Assembly (NCBI GenBank): GCA_030704615.1
Contig: CM060734.1
Location: 124,001 to 188,000, forward strand
Direction of reading: 5' to 3'
DNA from: Takakia lepidozioides
Lineage: Eukaryota; Streptophyta; Takakiopsida; Takakiales; Takakiaceae
Length of the DNA: 64,000 bases
The translations under genes and the position numbers were made by a program. This document shows positions 1 to 11,891 of the stretch, one piece after another. Under the pieces are notes generated by a model. That model searched no databases and was not told where the DNA came from. It was given only the letters and a program-made list of their open reading frames with translations. Position 1 is the stretch's first letter, and each line of letters begins with the position of its first letter.

Positions 1-321
1 TAGACAAGAGAGGCTCCCCCCCCTGACCGTATCTTTGATCTCTTCACAATTGACCTATATGACTCCTGCCTAAAAGCTCTATCCAAAGAAAAGGCCCAGG
101 GCCCAGATCTCATCCCCAATGCCATACTTCAAGCATTTGACCCCCAATTCCATGCTCTTCTATTTAAATTCCTTCAACTCTGCTACCGACTGCATCGTAT
201 ACCACACTCCTTGAAGCATAGTCGGACCATCCTACTATTTAAAAAAGCCCACCCCACAAACCTTAGTAACTACAGGCCCATAGCATTTGCAAACACCATA
301 TACAAACTATTCACCATTTAG
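1..321 (+). pseudogene. LINE (non-LTR retrotransposon) reverse-transcriptase fragment
   Basis: Frame 1 is open from position 4 to a TAG at 319-321. It reads as the N-terminal part of a LINE ORF2 reverse transcriptase: the KAQGPDLIPN motif is followed by a hydrophobic stretch, then SRTILLFKKAHPT and LSNYRPIAFANTIYKLFT. This order is diagnostic of non-LTR RT blocks 1-2. The palm motif (F/YxDD) is not reached because the fragment stops after about 106 codons. Sequence just after the stop does not continue the RT in any frame I tried, so the copy is probably broken here; its 5' part lies off the window. Two other fragments in the window (27.0-28.7 kb and 61.6-63.1 kb) carry RNase H and could belong to the same kind of element, but they do not overlap this part, so family identity is inference. 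Confidence 0.85.
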
Positions 322-846
322 TGTTTACCCACCCCTTGTTTTGGGTAAAACATGTGTACAAAACCAAAGGGGGCAGGTATTGGGACTTAGGTAATGAAGT
401 CTGGCAGGGGTTTACCACCTGGTTATATTCAGACAAAACATGTACCAGCAGCATATCATAATTGGGTATTTTTTTATGGTGCTATAAAGAGCAAAGCCAT
501 AACCAGGAGAAAACATGGGGGGGGGCATATAAGGCAAGGGAGGCTCATTCTCCCCTCACTTCCTCTCCACACAACTTCTATGCGTGGCATGTAATTATTC
601 CACGACACGTAGTCACGTGGAGAAGGAGGCCATTGGTTGGGTGGGAGGTATTTTTTGCCGCGATTTCTGTGAGGTCGTTGCAAAATGCTCCCATAGGCCC
701 TCATCTGGCTTCCATGATCATTTTATTCTACAAAATTAGCTTTTAGGAAGTATTTTGACACCTACTCAAACCTACTTAACGGGGGAAGGGTTTAGAGGTA
801 CGTCTTTTTAGAAAACCTCGTTTAGTGTTGCTCCAATTGTTGCAGA
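322..846. other. Intergenic, no gene recognised
   Basis: No coding signal. A short inverted repeat built on TTTACCCA and TGGGTAAA lies at about 322-351. The rest is unremarkable spacer between the LINE fragment and the decayed gene starting at 847. Confidence 0.5.
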
Positions 847-3219
847 ATGGCAGAGGGCCAGGATGATGAGCGTCATGGAAGAGATGACCCCAATGAACAT
901 GGACTGCCCCCTAAGAAAATCAAGGGTCAAGGCAAGACTTGAATTGGGAAGTATATGATGACCCTAGCATACTAGCAGAAGAGGGCTGGGAGGATGTTCC
1001 AGAAGAGTTCAGGTGGCCGATGGCGAGATGTAAAAAAATCGTGAAGTGGTACCACATCAATCGATTGTGGCCTTTAAATAGGCATGACGTGCAAACCCGA
1101 AACAATTACGTAGAGTCCAGGTCTTGCACGAACTTGCATTTCCAGCGTAGGGCAAATGAGGTGCATTGCACATTGTGGGGTCAACCTCTCTTAAAGGGCC
1201 AAATCCCGTACACCTTGGCAGCCATGTTGTACGTTGAGGTGATATTGTTGCGTCCGGTGAATTGACAAACTGCTAGTAGGAGGAACGCAAGGATGCTATA
1301 CGATTTGGAGTACATCCCGGACACGTTTGGAACACATCCGGCTGCAACGTTAGAGGAACAACTGGTGGAAAGAGACCAGCAAATCATGACCCTGCATGAC
1401 CGACTGGACTGACAAACACTGCGCATAGCCGAGTTGGAAGCTAGATTGCAAGACATGCCTCCAAACAATGAAGGCACTGTTGTCCACAATGAGGTTCGAA
1501 CAAACGTCGTGGACATGGACGCGGAGTTTGCAATGTCCGATCGCAATATTGACCGCATCATTCACGAAATTACGGACGCCCTTGACCCTGCGGCCGATGA
1601 AACCATGGTTGAGGAACAACGAATTGCGGATGAAAGAAGGAGGAAAGGAAAAGAACCAGTAGTGGATACTGGGGAATGCTCGAGGGTCGCCATTCAATCC
1701 GAGATGAATGCGATATCTGATGTCGACCACGTTACAAAGGAGAGGGACATTGCAATGACAACTACATGGCACTTGTCCAAAACATTAGAGATTCGGGCAT
1801 GGGTCCCATTGAATGACGATTGGGAGAATTGGGTATAATGGGTGACCCATTTGGCCTCCAGAGAAGCATGGGTAGAGCGGGCACTGTCAGCCTTGCAACG
1901 TGTCGCACGCATGTCAAACCATAGCGTGGATAGCATTTATGCCAACATGCAAAGGTATAACGATCTCCGCAATGCATCAAGCGTGTTCGCCGGGTATACC
2001 AACTGAGCAAATGTAGAATCTATGTTCGATCGATGTGAGCACAGAATTTCGGGGTCGAACAGAAGCATAACCTGGGAATTGGAGATAGAGGAAGAGTGGG
2101 ACACCAGAACAAGGGTGACTAGCCACATCAAACCGGCCAAGAGGGAGGAGATACCACGACGCGTTTTGCCGTCATGGATATCAGATGACACAGTTTTTTC
2201 GATGTGCAGGAATCCATATGGCCCAGATGGATGTCATGTACTAGGATCATGTGGACATATGTTCCATCTCACATGTCTTATCCTTATCCCGCAAACTTTG
2301 TGGATGAGCGCTTGCCCAGAATACCGTACACCGATCCATCGCCGTTTCTATGAGCTGGTGGGCTTGGAGGAAAAGATGCCCATATGTTTTGAATACAATC
2401 GACACAACCTCCCATTGGATGGGCAACCATTTACATTTCTGAATTGTGTGCATTGGGGCAAGAACTTGATATGGGATGCATACAGAGAGATGCAGACAGA
2501 GAGATACAGACAGAGAGATGCATGCCATACATGTCGGAAACCCGGCATACGTTAAAAATCCCCAGTATTTTTGGGTCATGTATGACTGGGCGATAACGAT
2601 ACATGCGGGAGGCATTCCCGATTGGTGGGAGAGAGAGCAATTTTGCCGCAATTTGGGAGGGCATTGGAGTCAGAGAAGGTCCAGGTTTATCCAGCTCCCA
2701 CAAATTCCATGGGTGCTGGAGGAGAACGAATTGTATAACCGAGAACCGATTGGGAGACGTTTGTTGCTGTCCGAACTGGAAGATGCTATAATATGTCAAC
2801 GCCGAATAAATGAGGCGTACGAGGCGGCTTATCGTCGAAACGACACAATGGTTAGGGACATGGCCCGCGAGAGGCAGTTGGAGAGTTTCAAAACTACCAT
2901 CAAAGCAGTTGTATAGCAATGGAGGCGACTGTGGATAGACCGTTATCATCGTGTTTTGGGGGCTCTATTGCCAAATGTGGACGGCCTCGTTGTCGATTTG
3001 CATGCAGCCCGAGCACTTGTTGTCGATCCACCTCCGCCACATCATGAGAGTGAAGAAGAAAGTCAACTTTCGCCACGAAGTAGGCGGATGCAGGCCAAAA
3101 TTGATCACATGCCATTGGGCCCTTCATTGACTATGAGATCACGGTCACAAGCTCTGGCAATTGGCAGTGCAAATCAGGCCACAACATCACATCTCTTGTC
3201 CTCGGACAGTGACGACTAG
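847..3219 (+). pseudogene. Decayed gene: coiled coil plus degenerate RING-type finger
   Basis: ATG at 847 opens a 31-codon acidic/basic start (MAEGQDDERHGRDD...), then a frameshift near 935-940. From about 939 to 2555 one frame is coding-like but cut by in-frame TGA (1263), TGA (1410), TAA (1836) and TGA (2004). A second shift near 2515, inside a CAGAGAGATA-type microsatellite, leads to another frame that runs to TAG at 3217-3219, with one TAG at 2914. Visible parts: a heptad-like stretch around 1345-1460 (EEQLVERDQQIMTLHDRL, then LRIAELEARLQ), a RING-like finger at about 2190-2345 (CRNPYGPDGCHVLGSCGHMF, then CPEYRTPI), and an acidic-serine tail ending SSDSDD. The finger is damaged: the first CxxC lacks its leading Cys and the last pair reads CPEY instead of CPxC. 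A RING E3-like role is inferred from cysteine spacing only; the family is not recognised and could be element-borne. Confidence 0.6.
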
Positions 3220-3599
3220 GCTTTAAATTACTGACGACGTAGTACATAGATAATGTACATTCTTGTTGTACCTTGAATTTTGTTGGAAAACACAGTGATA
3301 GCACTCCGCCAATTTTGTATATGCACTAATTTTGTTAATACACAATGCACATGTGCGGCACCTGCCAATTTCAATTGCATGAGCAGCGTATTCTTCACAT
3401 TTTCACTCGTGTGATGGGGAAGAAGTAGTTCACCCTGTAAACAAATTCACAGTGGTGTTATATTTGGTCATGATATGTATGTGGGTATCTGCAATGAACT
3501 CCGAAAGCTGGAGAACAAGGAAAATTGATGTTAATCAATAAGTTATAACGAGTTACAAATGGTCGTCTTCCAAACAAATTTCACCTGGTCCCTGCGTAT

Positions 3600-4200
3600 T
3601 TCATAATCATTTCGTAAATTCTATGATCTATCTACGTATGACGAACATACCCACAAAGTTCTCGAAGCACAAAATAATTTTGATTGATCTCATATTACTC
3701 TGGGGCCTGTCGTATGGTACGTTGTACATGCTGGCCAAGTCTCAAAGTGAACGGAAATCATTTGGATGGGCAACCATCCGTTGGTCCAATGAACGATTTT
3801 CGTTTCATCTCATATTACTCTGGGACCTCTTAGATGGTACATTGAACATACTAGCCAAGTCTCAAAGCGATCCAAAATCAATTGGATGGGCAACCATCCG
3901 TTGGTCCAATGAACGATTTTCGTTTCATCTCATATTACTCTGGGACCTCTTAGATGGTACATTGAACATACTAGCCAAGTCTCAAAGCGATCCAAAATCA
4001 TTTCGATGGGCAACCCTCCGTTGAGCCATCGAAGATTTCGATTGATCTCATATTAGTCCGGGACCTATGAGAGAGTGTCCCGAACGTACTGGCAAAGTTT
4101 GAAAGCAAACAAAAATGATTTGGATGGGCAACCATCCGTTCACCCGTTGAATGAATTCCGTTGGATCTGCTATTACTATAGGACCTGTTGGACTGCATTT
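3600..4200. repeat. 120-bp tandem repeat, about 4-5 copies
   Basis: Blocks beginning near 3661, 3781 and 3901 align at exactly 120-bp spacing (CATCTCATATTACTCTGGGA, ...GGATGGGCAACCATCCGTTG). Further copies near 4021 and 4141 are more diverged and about 2 bp shorter. Because 120 is divisible by 3, one frame stays open and gives a 40-residue repeat, but composition and decay argue against a protein. Diverged copies recur at 4800-4975. Confidence 0.8.
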
Positions 4201-4799
4201 CATGTGTTCATGATTTTTTTTTCATTCTGTTTTTGAGCCGTATGTGTAATGACTCCATATGCAATGTGCGTGCCAAATTTGGGAGCGAACAAAATTTGTT
4301 TGGGCCTACAACCACAATTTCTTCCCTGTTTTGCACTCCAAACTTGATTTGTGTTCTACTTCATGAACTCTTCATAGAAAGTTCTATAATAGTGAGCGAA
4401 GATAACATTTTTTTTTTTAGATCAATTTTATTTGGTTCAAATTTTTGCAGGATGTAGGGGTAAGAGGCTTGAAGCCGCAGAACAAAATTGAGCCAAAAAC
4501 AAAATCGATACGTGGCAGAAACCCCCAATCAAAGGCAGTGTAAACCTATTTATTGGCTTAAAATTCATTAAAATTCAATTAAATTGTGGAATGGCTTGAG
4601 GGCTGAGCGCGTCGATGGGGAGGCAAATGATTTGTTCTTCTGTTGTGTCTCTGCACATGTGTCGCACACATGTTCAAGCACATGCGGGCAAAAGATGGGC
4701 TTCAACCACATCTGTTCAATGGGTGCAATAGCCGTGCACGCATTGCAAGATTTTTTTTTCGCAATGAATAAAAACTGGATGACAGGTGAACGCCTCATT
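4201..4799. other. Intergenic, no gene recognised
   Basis: AT-rich spacer between the main 120-bp array and its outlying copies. No coding or RNA signal seen. Confidence 0.45.
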
Positions 4800-4975
4800 G
4801 ACCCATCGAACGAATTTCAATTGATCTCATATTATTATGGGGCCTGTCAGATGGTACGTTGAACATGTTGGCAAGGTCTCAAAGCGAACGAAAATCATTT
4901 GGATGGGCAACCATCCGTTGGCCCATTGAACGATATTCGTTTCATCTCATATTACTTTGGGACCTCTTATTACGC
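4800..4975. repeat. Outlying copies of the 120-bp repeat
   Basis: Contains the same phrases as the array at 3.6-4.2 kb (TGATCTCATATTATTATGGG, GGATGGGCAACCATCCGTTG) in the same order. It is interrupted near 4970, where unrelated sequence begins. Confidence 0.7.
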
Positions 4976-5229
4976 CGGCTTCAGCATGAGTCTTCTCTCT
5001 CTTGTGCAAGGTATAATTGCACGGTTTCTAAAGCTGCTTTTATCTCAAAAAATGAAATGGAAACTGAAATCAACGGTATATCTGAAACCACACTGTCTTC
5101 TTCTTCATCCTCTTGATTGAACATTCATCCCCTTAAGAGTGGATGAATGTTTTATCAAACCGACTATATAAGGCTCGGCATAAGATCTAAGAACTATAGA
5201 GGTGTCTTAACAAAGATGAGAGCCATATT

Positions 5230-6325
5230 TTCATAACACACTAGGGTAGCATGTGCCGTTGGCCCAAGTGTCAAGTATCATCTAAGCCCAAGTGCAATCT
5301 CCTATGTATGCAAGTGCCTCTCCTATGTCGAGGCCCAAGTGCGACCCTTAGGGTAGCCTCTGCCGTTGGCCCAAGGGTCCAATGTCATCTAAGTCCAAAT
5401 GTCTTTAAAAGACTGCGATGTAGTGACATAGAGATAATCAATCTACGTCTTGTGAGTAAAGGATGTTGTCGAGGCTCCAACCATTGTCCCATGAATTCCC
5501 ACTTTGCTATTTTTCGGGAATTTCCAGCGATCCAAAGTACTCGAAATTCCACATCTCCCACACCGCAAGTCCAAAAAACATGAGACCAAGCCCATGCACC
5601 CCTCCTCGTCGAGGGCTTTCCAATGGTACCAAGCACCAGGGCTGGGGCCTCGCAGTTGGGGACAATATCTCAAATCTACAAAACAAAACAAACATCTCGT
5701 TTCATATATTGACTAGGGTAGCTTGTGTCGTTGGCCCAAGTGTCCAGGGTCATCTAAGCCCAAGTGCAATCTCCCATGCATTCAAATGCGTCTATCTAGG
5801 CCCAAGTGTGACCTCCAAGGTAGCCTGTACCATTGGCCCAAGTGTCAAATGTCATCTAAGTCATCCAAGTCTAATCATATTTTTTCTAGAGAATCTACGA
5901 CCTGATTTGAACTGGAGACCTTTTCCTTGATATCTCTCCTGTCGAGGCTCCAACCATTGTCCAGCGACCAAAAGTACTTGAAATTCGTTTTAGCCATATC
6001 TCATCATTTTTTTTTCCACATAGCCTACAACCAGATTTGAACCGGAGACCTTTCCCTTGATATCTCTCCTCTCGAGGCTCCAACCATTGTCCCGGGAATG
6101 CCCACTTTGCAAGTTTCCAGCGACCCAAAGTACTTGAAACTCCATATCTCCCACACCGCATGTCTAAAAATCGGGAGACCGAGCCCGTGCACCCCTCCTC
6201 GTCGAGGGCTTTCCAACGGGACCAAGCACTTAGGGTGGGGCCCCGCAGTTTGGGACATCTCAAATCTACAAAACAAACAAAACAAAACAAAACAAAACAA
6301 ACGTCTCGATTCATATATTGATATC
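5230..6325 (+). repeat. Dispersed composite repeat (modules R2 and R1), several copies
   Basis: R2 is built around GGCCCAAGTGTCCA...CATCTAAG and occurs at about 5243-5420 and 5713-5880. R1 (about 250 bp) runs from GTCGAGGCTCCAACCATTGT to an (AAAAC)n tail, at 5463-5712 and 6060-6322, with a partial copy at about 5905-5998. Another R1 lies at 25140-25447, and an R1-R2 pair in opposite orientation at 28722-29150. Between R2 and R1 there is a T-rich tract ending in AG followed by a motif resembling the reverse complement of a tRNA T-arm (GATTTGAACCGGAGACC). The simple AAAAC tail suggests a retroposed element, but no coding capacity is seen. Confidence 0.75.
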
Positions 6326-6399
6326 AAATAACGCTCTTATGTCATTTTCAAGTCTAAATTTTTACAGAGCCAAGATTTCATAATATTAAGGGTGACATA

Positions 6400-7140
6400 A
6401 CAAAAAAGCAGGTAACACTTATCCAGGGTCGACTGTATTAAGGCTATATTATCCGGCTTCAAGCCTTCATTTTGTATTCCTTCAAATTGTTGCACGGTCT
6501 CCCTATAACAACCATGTTGAGCATCTCCTGCAATCATCGTGTTCCACGACACCATATCGTGTTCGGCCATATTATTCAAAACTCCCTTTGCACACTTGAT
6601 GCACCCACATTTGGCATACATGCCCACCAAGGCAGCGTTCAGAATGACATCGGGTACAACTCCAACATTGACGATTTCACCATGGACCTCTTTGCCAATC
6701 CAGGGCTGCCAGGCTCACACACGCATTGCAAACACAAACAAACTTGATCCCGTTAGGCTTCACCCCTTCCCGCATCATTTGCTCATAGGTCTCCAAAGCC
6801 TCCATTCATCGCCCCTGTTGTGCACATCATGCAATCATCACACTCCACAACACCACATCATGTGCAGCCATATTGTCGAACACTCCTTTGGCATTCTTGA
6901 AGCTCCCACATGTGGCATACATCTTCATTAGGGCACTTTTAGAACAACATCTGGTACACTTCCACCATAGACCTCTCTTGCCCTTTTCCAGGGCTGCCAG
7001 GCTCGCACACGGATTACAAACACAAACAAAAGTGGTGTGGTTGGGCTCAACACCCCTTCCAATAGCCATATGTTGTTTTGGTCCGTGTACTTGCAGCAAC
7101 CCCCATTCTAGTAACGATTGCAACAGGAGGCTCGTCTAAG
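6400..7140 (-). pseudogene. PLS-type pentatricopeptide repeat (PPR) protein pseudogene
   Basis: On the minus strand several tandem PPR motifs can be read, with stops and frameshifts between them. About 7050-6830: SALMKMYATCGSFKNAKGVF then NMAAHDVVLWSVMIA. About 6810-6700: EALETYEQMMREGVKPNGIK. About 6690-6400: VGMYAKCGCIKCAKGVL, HDMVSWNTMIAGDAQHGCY and EGLKPDNIAL. MYAKCG and HDMVSWNTMI are hallmarks of PLS-class PPR proteins, organellar RNA-binding factors typical of land plants. At least two shifts and stops (for example TGA after WSVMIA) break the frame, and no start, E or DYW domain is present. The repeats are contiguous and uninterrupted by introns, so this is an internal fragment or decayed retrocopy. 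Confidence 0.85.
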
Positions 7141-7279
7141 CATGAGAAGTGACGATTGAGAGTCATGTCCAAGTCCAAAGCGTCCATCTCCGCCCCTGCT
7201 ATGGATATCCTATCATCTTCGCGTGGCATTCCACGACACAGGCAAAAGAAAAAAGACGAAGGTTCCAAGCAGACCACGC

Positions 7280-8936
7280 AACCCTATAACCTAATTAACC
7301 AACTTTTTGAATTTTTTACTTTTTGAACTTTTAGTGGGATAATGCACTTTATGTTATCCCATGGTTTGGAGCTCAAATGCTCTAGGGTATGTTGGCCTAT
7401 GACCATTCAAATAACGATGGTGAAAAATCTAACGGTGAATTTTTGTCATTTTTATCTCAGGTAAATTTCATAAGGTGTCCCACATATGGGGCAACCTACT
7501 AGCCTCTTTGTGAACGAAATATGCGGCCAAAATCATCCAATAGGTGGATGAAATCATCAAAATATCATTCATCTAATCAAATAATCCATCAGTGCATTTT
7601 ATATCGATGAAATCATCTTATAGGTGGATGAAATCATCCAAATATCATACAGTTAATCAAATCATCCATCAATGGATTTTCAAAAGAGTCATGCGGAGGA
7701 CCCTATCCTGGTCAATGGAAGTTGACCATGATTGAAAAAAATTAGGGTCATCCTTAATACTCTTTAAAGTCATATACACGATCCATGTTGGGTCACAAAT
7801 ATGACTCTATTGCAGTCAACCAACGTTGACGGATTTTCCAAAATTTCAATAGTTTTTTAGTCATGTACATGACCTTTGAGGTCATGAACGTGGGTCACGT
7901 ATATTCTAGTCAAACGATGTTGACCAATATTCCGAAATTTCAGCTGAACGTTTAGTCATATATACTACCCTTTTGGGACATATCCATGACCCTTTTGATC
8001 CCCAAAGACCTTGAGTCATGGTTTAGTCATGAAATTCATGACTCTCAAATAAAAAGAGTCATAAAAACCATGGATACTGTCACAACTTTGGAGAGTCTCC
8101 ACCCCGGTGCGGACGACATCCTTCCCTCCTTCGTGGAGGACTTTGAACCTGATGGGGTAGATGCATGGTTGGGTGGCTCAGAAACTGCATGACATAGCAG
8201 TTTCTGCAGTGACCTCCATCCATGATTTCAACTATATTTTTCCAACAAATCAGAATTTCACGTAAGTTTGGTTGAAGTAAGGTTTCTAACTATAATAGAA
8301 ATGTGCACCAATTGTTAGATTGCAAAAAAGTTTATTTGTTACAGAGCTATGGACTTTTTAAGATGATTGCTATGGACTGCAGATGTTACAGCATGGAATC
8401 TTATGGACTAAAAAGATGGATACACTCATATAATGGTAGAAAGGAAAACACAGTAGATGTGCCATTCTTGAAGCCAATCCAAATCCATTTTTATATGGAC
8501 TAATTACCTTAGGAATTGAGAGCTATGGACTATTTTATACATAAAAAAACATGTTGATTTTCTCTAGTCCATAGCATATTATGTTTTGGGTTTTTTGGGT
8601 ATCATCTTTTACTAAAAAAACATACAAACCTATAATCTAAAATGGCCAGGTGGTATATGGACAAATGGTTGTAAATTCTAAGTTTTGACGTCTAAATATT
8701 ATTAAATTTTTTAGTAAACAACATCTTCAATATTTATGGGGGTACTCTTTACTAAAAATGTTAGGTCTACTACTTTCTATTTTGTAAAAAATAAACTGAA
8801 AACATATGGGGTTTTTTTTTTTTTTTTTTTTTTTTTTTTCATGTGTCATGGTTTTAGTCATGGTTAACTAGAATTACCTACTTCTAGTTAACTAGGACAT
8901 TTTGGATATTTATATTTGTATTTTTTGTGTTGGGAC
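7280..8936. other. AT-rich intergenic DNA, no gene recognised
   Basis: No coding signal. It contains two imperfect copies of a GATGAAATCATCCAAATATCAT-type repeat (about 7545-7605 and 7618-7680), many GTCAT/ATGAC half-palindromes at 7780-8060, and a poly-T run at about 8811-8839. Confidence 0.5.
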
Positions 8937-9265
8937 TTCATTTGGTCTCACATGCCAAGTGAGGTGTCAAACCTCACTTGGGACATGGGGATAGGTTTCC
9001 CCTTGTGAGTGTTGAGGAGGGCTCATCTTCTTGTAGTTGAGCCTCCATGCGCCTCTCTCACCTCCATAGCTCTAGGTATTGAGAGGGAGTGTGTTGAGGG
9101 CTTTGTAGGGTGGATTCCCTTAGCAAGGGTGTCCTTGGCTTGACTTAGTTTCATGCGGTGTCACGACACCAATAGCACATATTGCAGCACGAGTTCGTAT
9201 TACTCTGGTGTCCGTAGGGTGATTGGTTACATTTGGCACATGCACATTATAAGGGTAATGACATA
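8937..9265 (+). repeat. LTR-like segment related to the LTR at 44.5-45.0 kb
   Basis: Short blocks occur here in the same order and spacing as in the LTR starting at 44497: GGCTCATCTT, GTTGAGCCTC, GCGCCT, GTGGATTCCC, CTTGGCTTGACTT. A gag-like reading frame follows downstream at 11.9 kb, so this could be part of a 5' LTR. No terminus or PBS could be fixed. The segment lies just outside the inverted duplication, which begins at about 9266. Confidence 0.5.
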
Positions 9266-10879
9266 ATAGAAGAACGGAAGGAGGATCGGAAAAATTTGTA
9301 AATTGCATTTTGGCTATGATTTCACCATTTCATGAGTGGAGTGTTTCCATTGTGTTCACTTTTATTATCACTACAAGAAGATGACCTTATGCTTGTGAGT
9401 GCGGAGTGTAAGGGTTAGTTTAGCACTTGTGTGTTGAAGAGCTTGGGAAGATAGCTCTTGTGTTGCAAGGTGTTGCATATATTGTAAAGGAAAATCCTTG
9501 TGGTGTTAGGGCTTTGAGAGATATTGCTTTGCCCTAATGAGGTGGAGAGCTCAAAGATGGAGCTTTTGTAGATCACAAAGGTTGCAAGGAAAAGTACTTG
9601 TGGTATTACACCAAGGTGTTGGAGAGCTCAAGAAGGAGCTTGTTGCCACAAGATTTGCAAGGATTGCAAGAGGGAAGTCTTGTGTGTGTGGAAGCACGGA
9701 TTCTAGGGTTTGAGAATCATTTCTATGCATTATGGAGTCAATGGTGTGTGCCATGGCTTGAGGAGAGCAACTAAATGATTGTTAGTGCTCATTTCACTAT
9801 CAATCTAGGGTTAACCAAGCTCAATTGTGGAGTTGTGGATGATAAGCCAAGGAGCTACATAGGCTTGGGCTTGAAGACAACAAGGGCAAGCACTTGGAAA
9901 GCATTAGGAAGCTCAAGAGGTTTGAAGGGAAACATATGGGTGAAAATTCTATCCATGATGATGTGAAACCAAGCCTAGAGCATTGAAGAGCTTGGAGCAC
10001 ATGTGGGAGATCATTGGAGGTGGTCTTCATGAAGAAAAGAGATTGTGGCTCAAGGCATGCATAGCAACTTCAACCATACATTAGCATGTGACAAGACAAG
10101 GAAGGGGAAGGTGAAGCTCATGTATTCATTCCCTTTTGGCTTAAGTTTTATGGTGGATGGTTGATCAAGCAAGTGATGCTTATGTGGGAGCATGCTTCCC
10201 AAGTGTGGCTTCCAGTTTAAAGCTTGAGGAGAGCTAGAAGGTAAAGGGAGAAAGTTGATTCCCTTGTGTATGAGGTGATGCATGTGTGGAGCATGCTTTT
10301 GGCTTGAGCTTTGCAATTTCAAGCTTGAGAGGAGTGGCTCTTGAGCTAGCAAGTGAAGGGAGCTTGAATGACCAAGGCTTGAGATGAGACAAGGCTTGGT
10401 GGCTTGCCAAATGAGGTATAAGCTTGATTTTGAGTTCCAATGAGAAATTGAGCTTGTTGTGTGGCCAATGCATTGCTAGTTGAGTTGGAGACAAACTTGA
10501 GTAGCTTAAGGTGAAGAAGATCAAAGGAATTTGCCTTGGCACCCCATAGAATTCATGGATGCTTGAGGGGATTAAGCATAGAGCCCCAAGGAGCACAAAC
10601 CCTAGCTTGGTAAGGCTAAACCTCAAGAAAATAGAGGGGGAAGTGGCTAAAGCCTAGGGGGAAATGGCTAAACCCTGGGGGGAAATGGACTACTCTATGA
10701 GGGGGAAATGGCTATTCCTAAGGAGAATATAAGGGGGAATACAAAAAAAAAAAACGTATAGACCCAGGGGAATACTGGGGGAATACTATGGCAGATTCTC
10801 AAGAATACTCTTAGGGAACTTAGGGAACTTATTGGGAACCTATTGGGAACCCATTGGGAATGCATTGGGAACATGGTGA

Positions 10880-11100
10880 CATAGGAAGAGTCCTTGGAGG
10901 TCTGTTTGGGGTCCTTGGAGGACCATTGGGAGTCCTTGGAGGACTGTTTGGAGGACCATTGGGAGTCCTTGGATGACTGTTTGGAGTCCTTGGAGGACTA
11001 TTTGGAAGACCATTGGGAGTGCTTGGAGGACTGTTTGGGGTCCTTGGAGGACCATTTGGAGTTCTTTGGAGGACTATTTGGGGTCCTTGGAGGCCAATAC
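10880..11100. repeat. Minisatellite, left-arm copy
   Basis: Imperfect repeats of CTTGGAGGACCATTGGGAGT and related units of about 30-36 bp. The right arm carries the reverse complement at about 23100-23310 with one unit fewer. Open frames across it are a by-product of the repeat. Confidence 0.75.
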
Positions 11101-11891
11101 TTGGCGAGCTTGAGGAGTCTTTGGCGACTTGTGTGATGGACTATTTGGGGTCCTCGAGGGCTAAGTTTTGGCAGGCTCTTGGGGCCTTGGTGTACTGTTT
11201 TGGAGTCCCATTGTACAAGGATTGGGAGCCTTAGTGAGATTGTTTGAGAGACATATTCTTGAGGGCTCCTGGAGAGTTATTTGAGAGACCCTTGAAAGGT
11301 AGTCTTGTCTATTGTTCAAGCAAGAGAGTGTGGAGATAGGGTAGTGGGATGAGGGCATGCTGGGATTAGGAATTGCTTTAGTCTTTCTTTCTTGTAGTCT
11401 TTCACCTTCTCTGTAGGCCAAAACCTTTCCATAGGTGGAGGCAAGAGTCAGTCCGGGTTTGGGCTGGAGTATCATTGCAGGAGCGACACTGTGGAGTGTT
11501 TTTGGTGTGGGGGAGTTGTTGTCTTGATTTTCTTGTGTTTGGATTCCCTCGACACCTGCATGCTTGACTGTGCACCATGTTAGCTTTGTGTGGACGCTTG
11601 TTTTCATAGGAGGTTGGTCTGGATTTGATCACCGGTCAATCCTAGAGCGTGCTGTCGGTGGTGAGGCTGGGGTGATGACCAATCAGACCATCATTGTTTC
11701 TCTTATGGTGAGGCTGGGTTGATGATCAGCAGACCGTAGGAGTGCTTGCGGTGGATGCAGGTACAAGTTTATATTACGAACCTAGTAGTCTAAACCATAA
11801 GCCGCAACAGGTTTTCTACCCGGTTACCTTGTGGAAAGGGGGATTAGAGACAAGTTTACAACAGGTGTGGTTGTGAGTTTTCATCACGGAG

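Noticed and set aside
3623-4024. 133-codon open frame
   Set aside because: Produced by the 120-bp tandem repeat; there is no evidence of coding constraint.
5905-6060. tRNA gene on the minus strand, suggested by GGTCTCCGGTTCAAATCTGG
   Set aside because: Only a T-arm-like stretch is present; no acceptor stem, D-arm or anticodon arm can be folded around it.
10840-11136. Leu/Glu/Asp-Trp repeat protein (LEDHWESLEDCL)
   Set aside because: Minisatellite read-through; the opposite strand is open as well.
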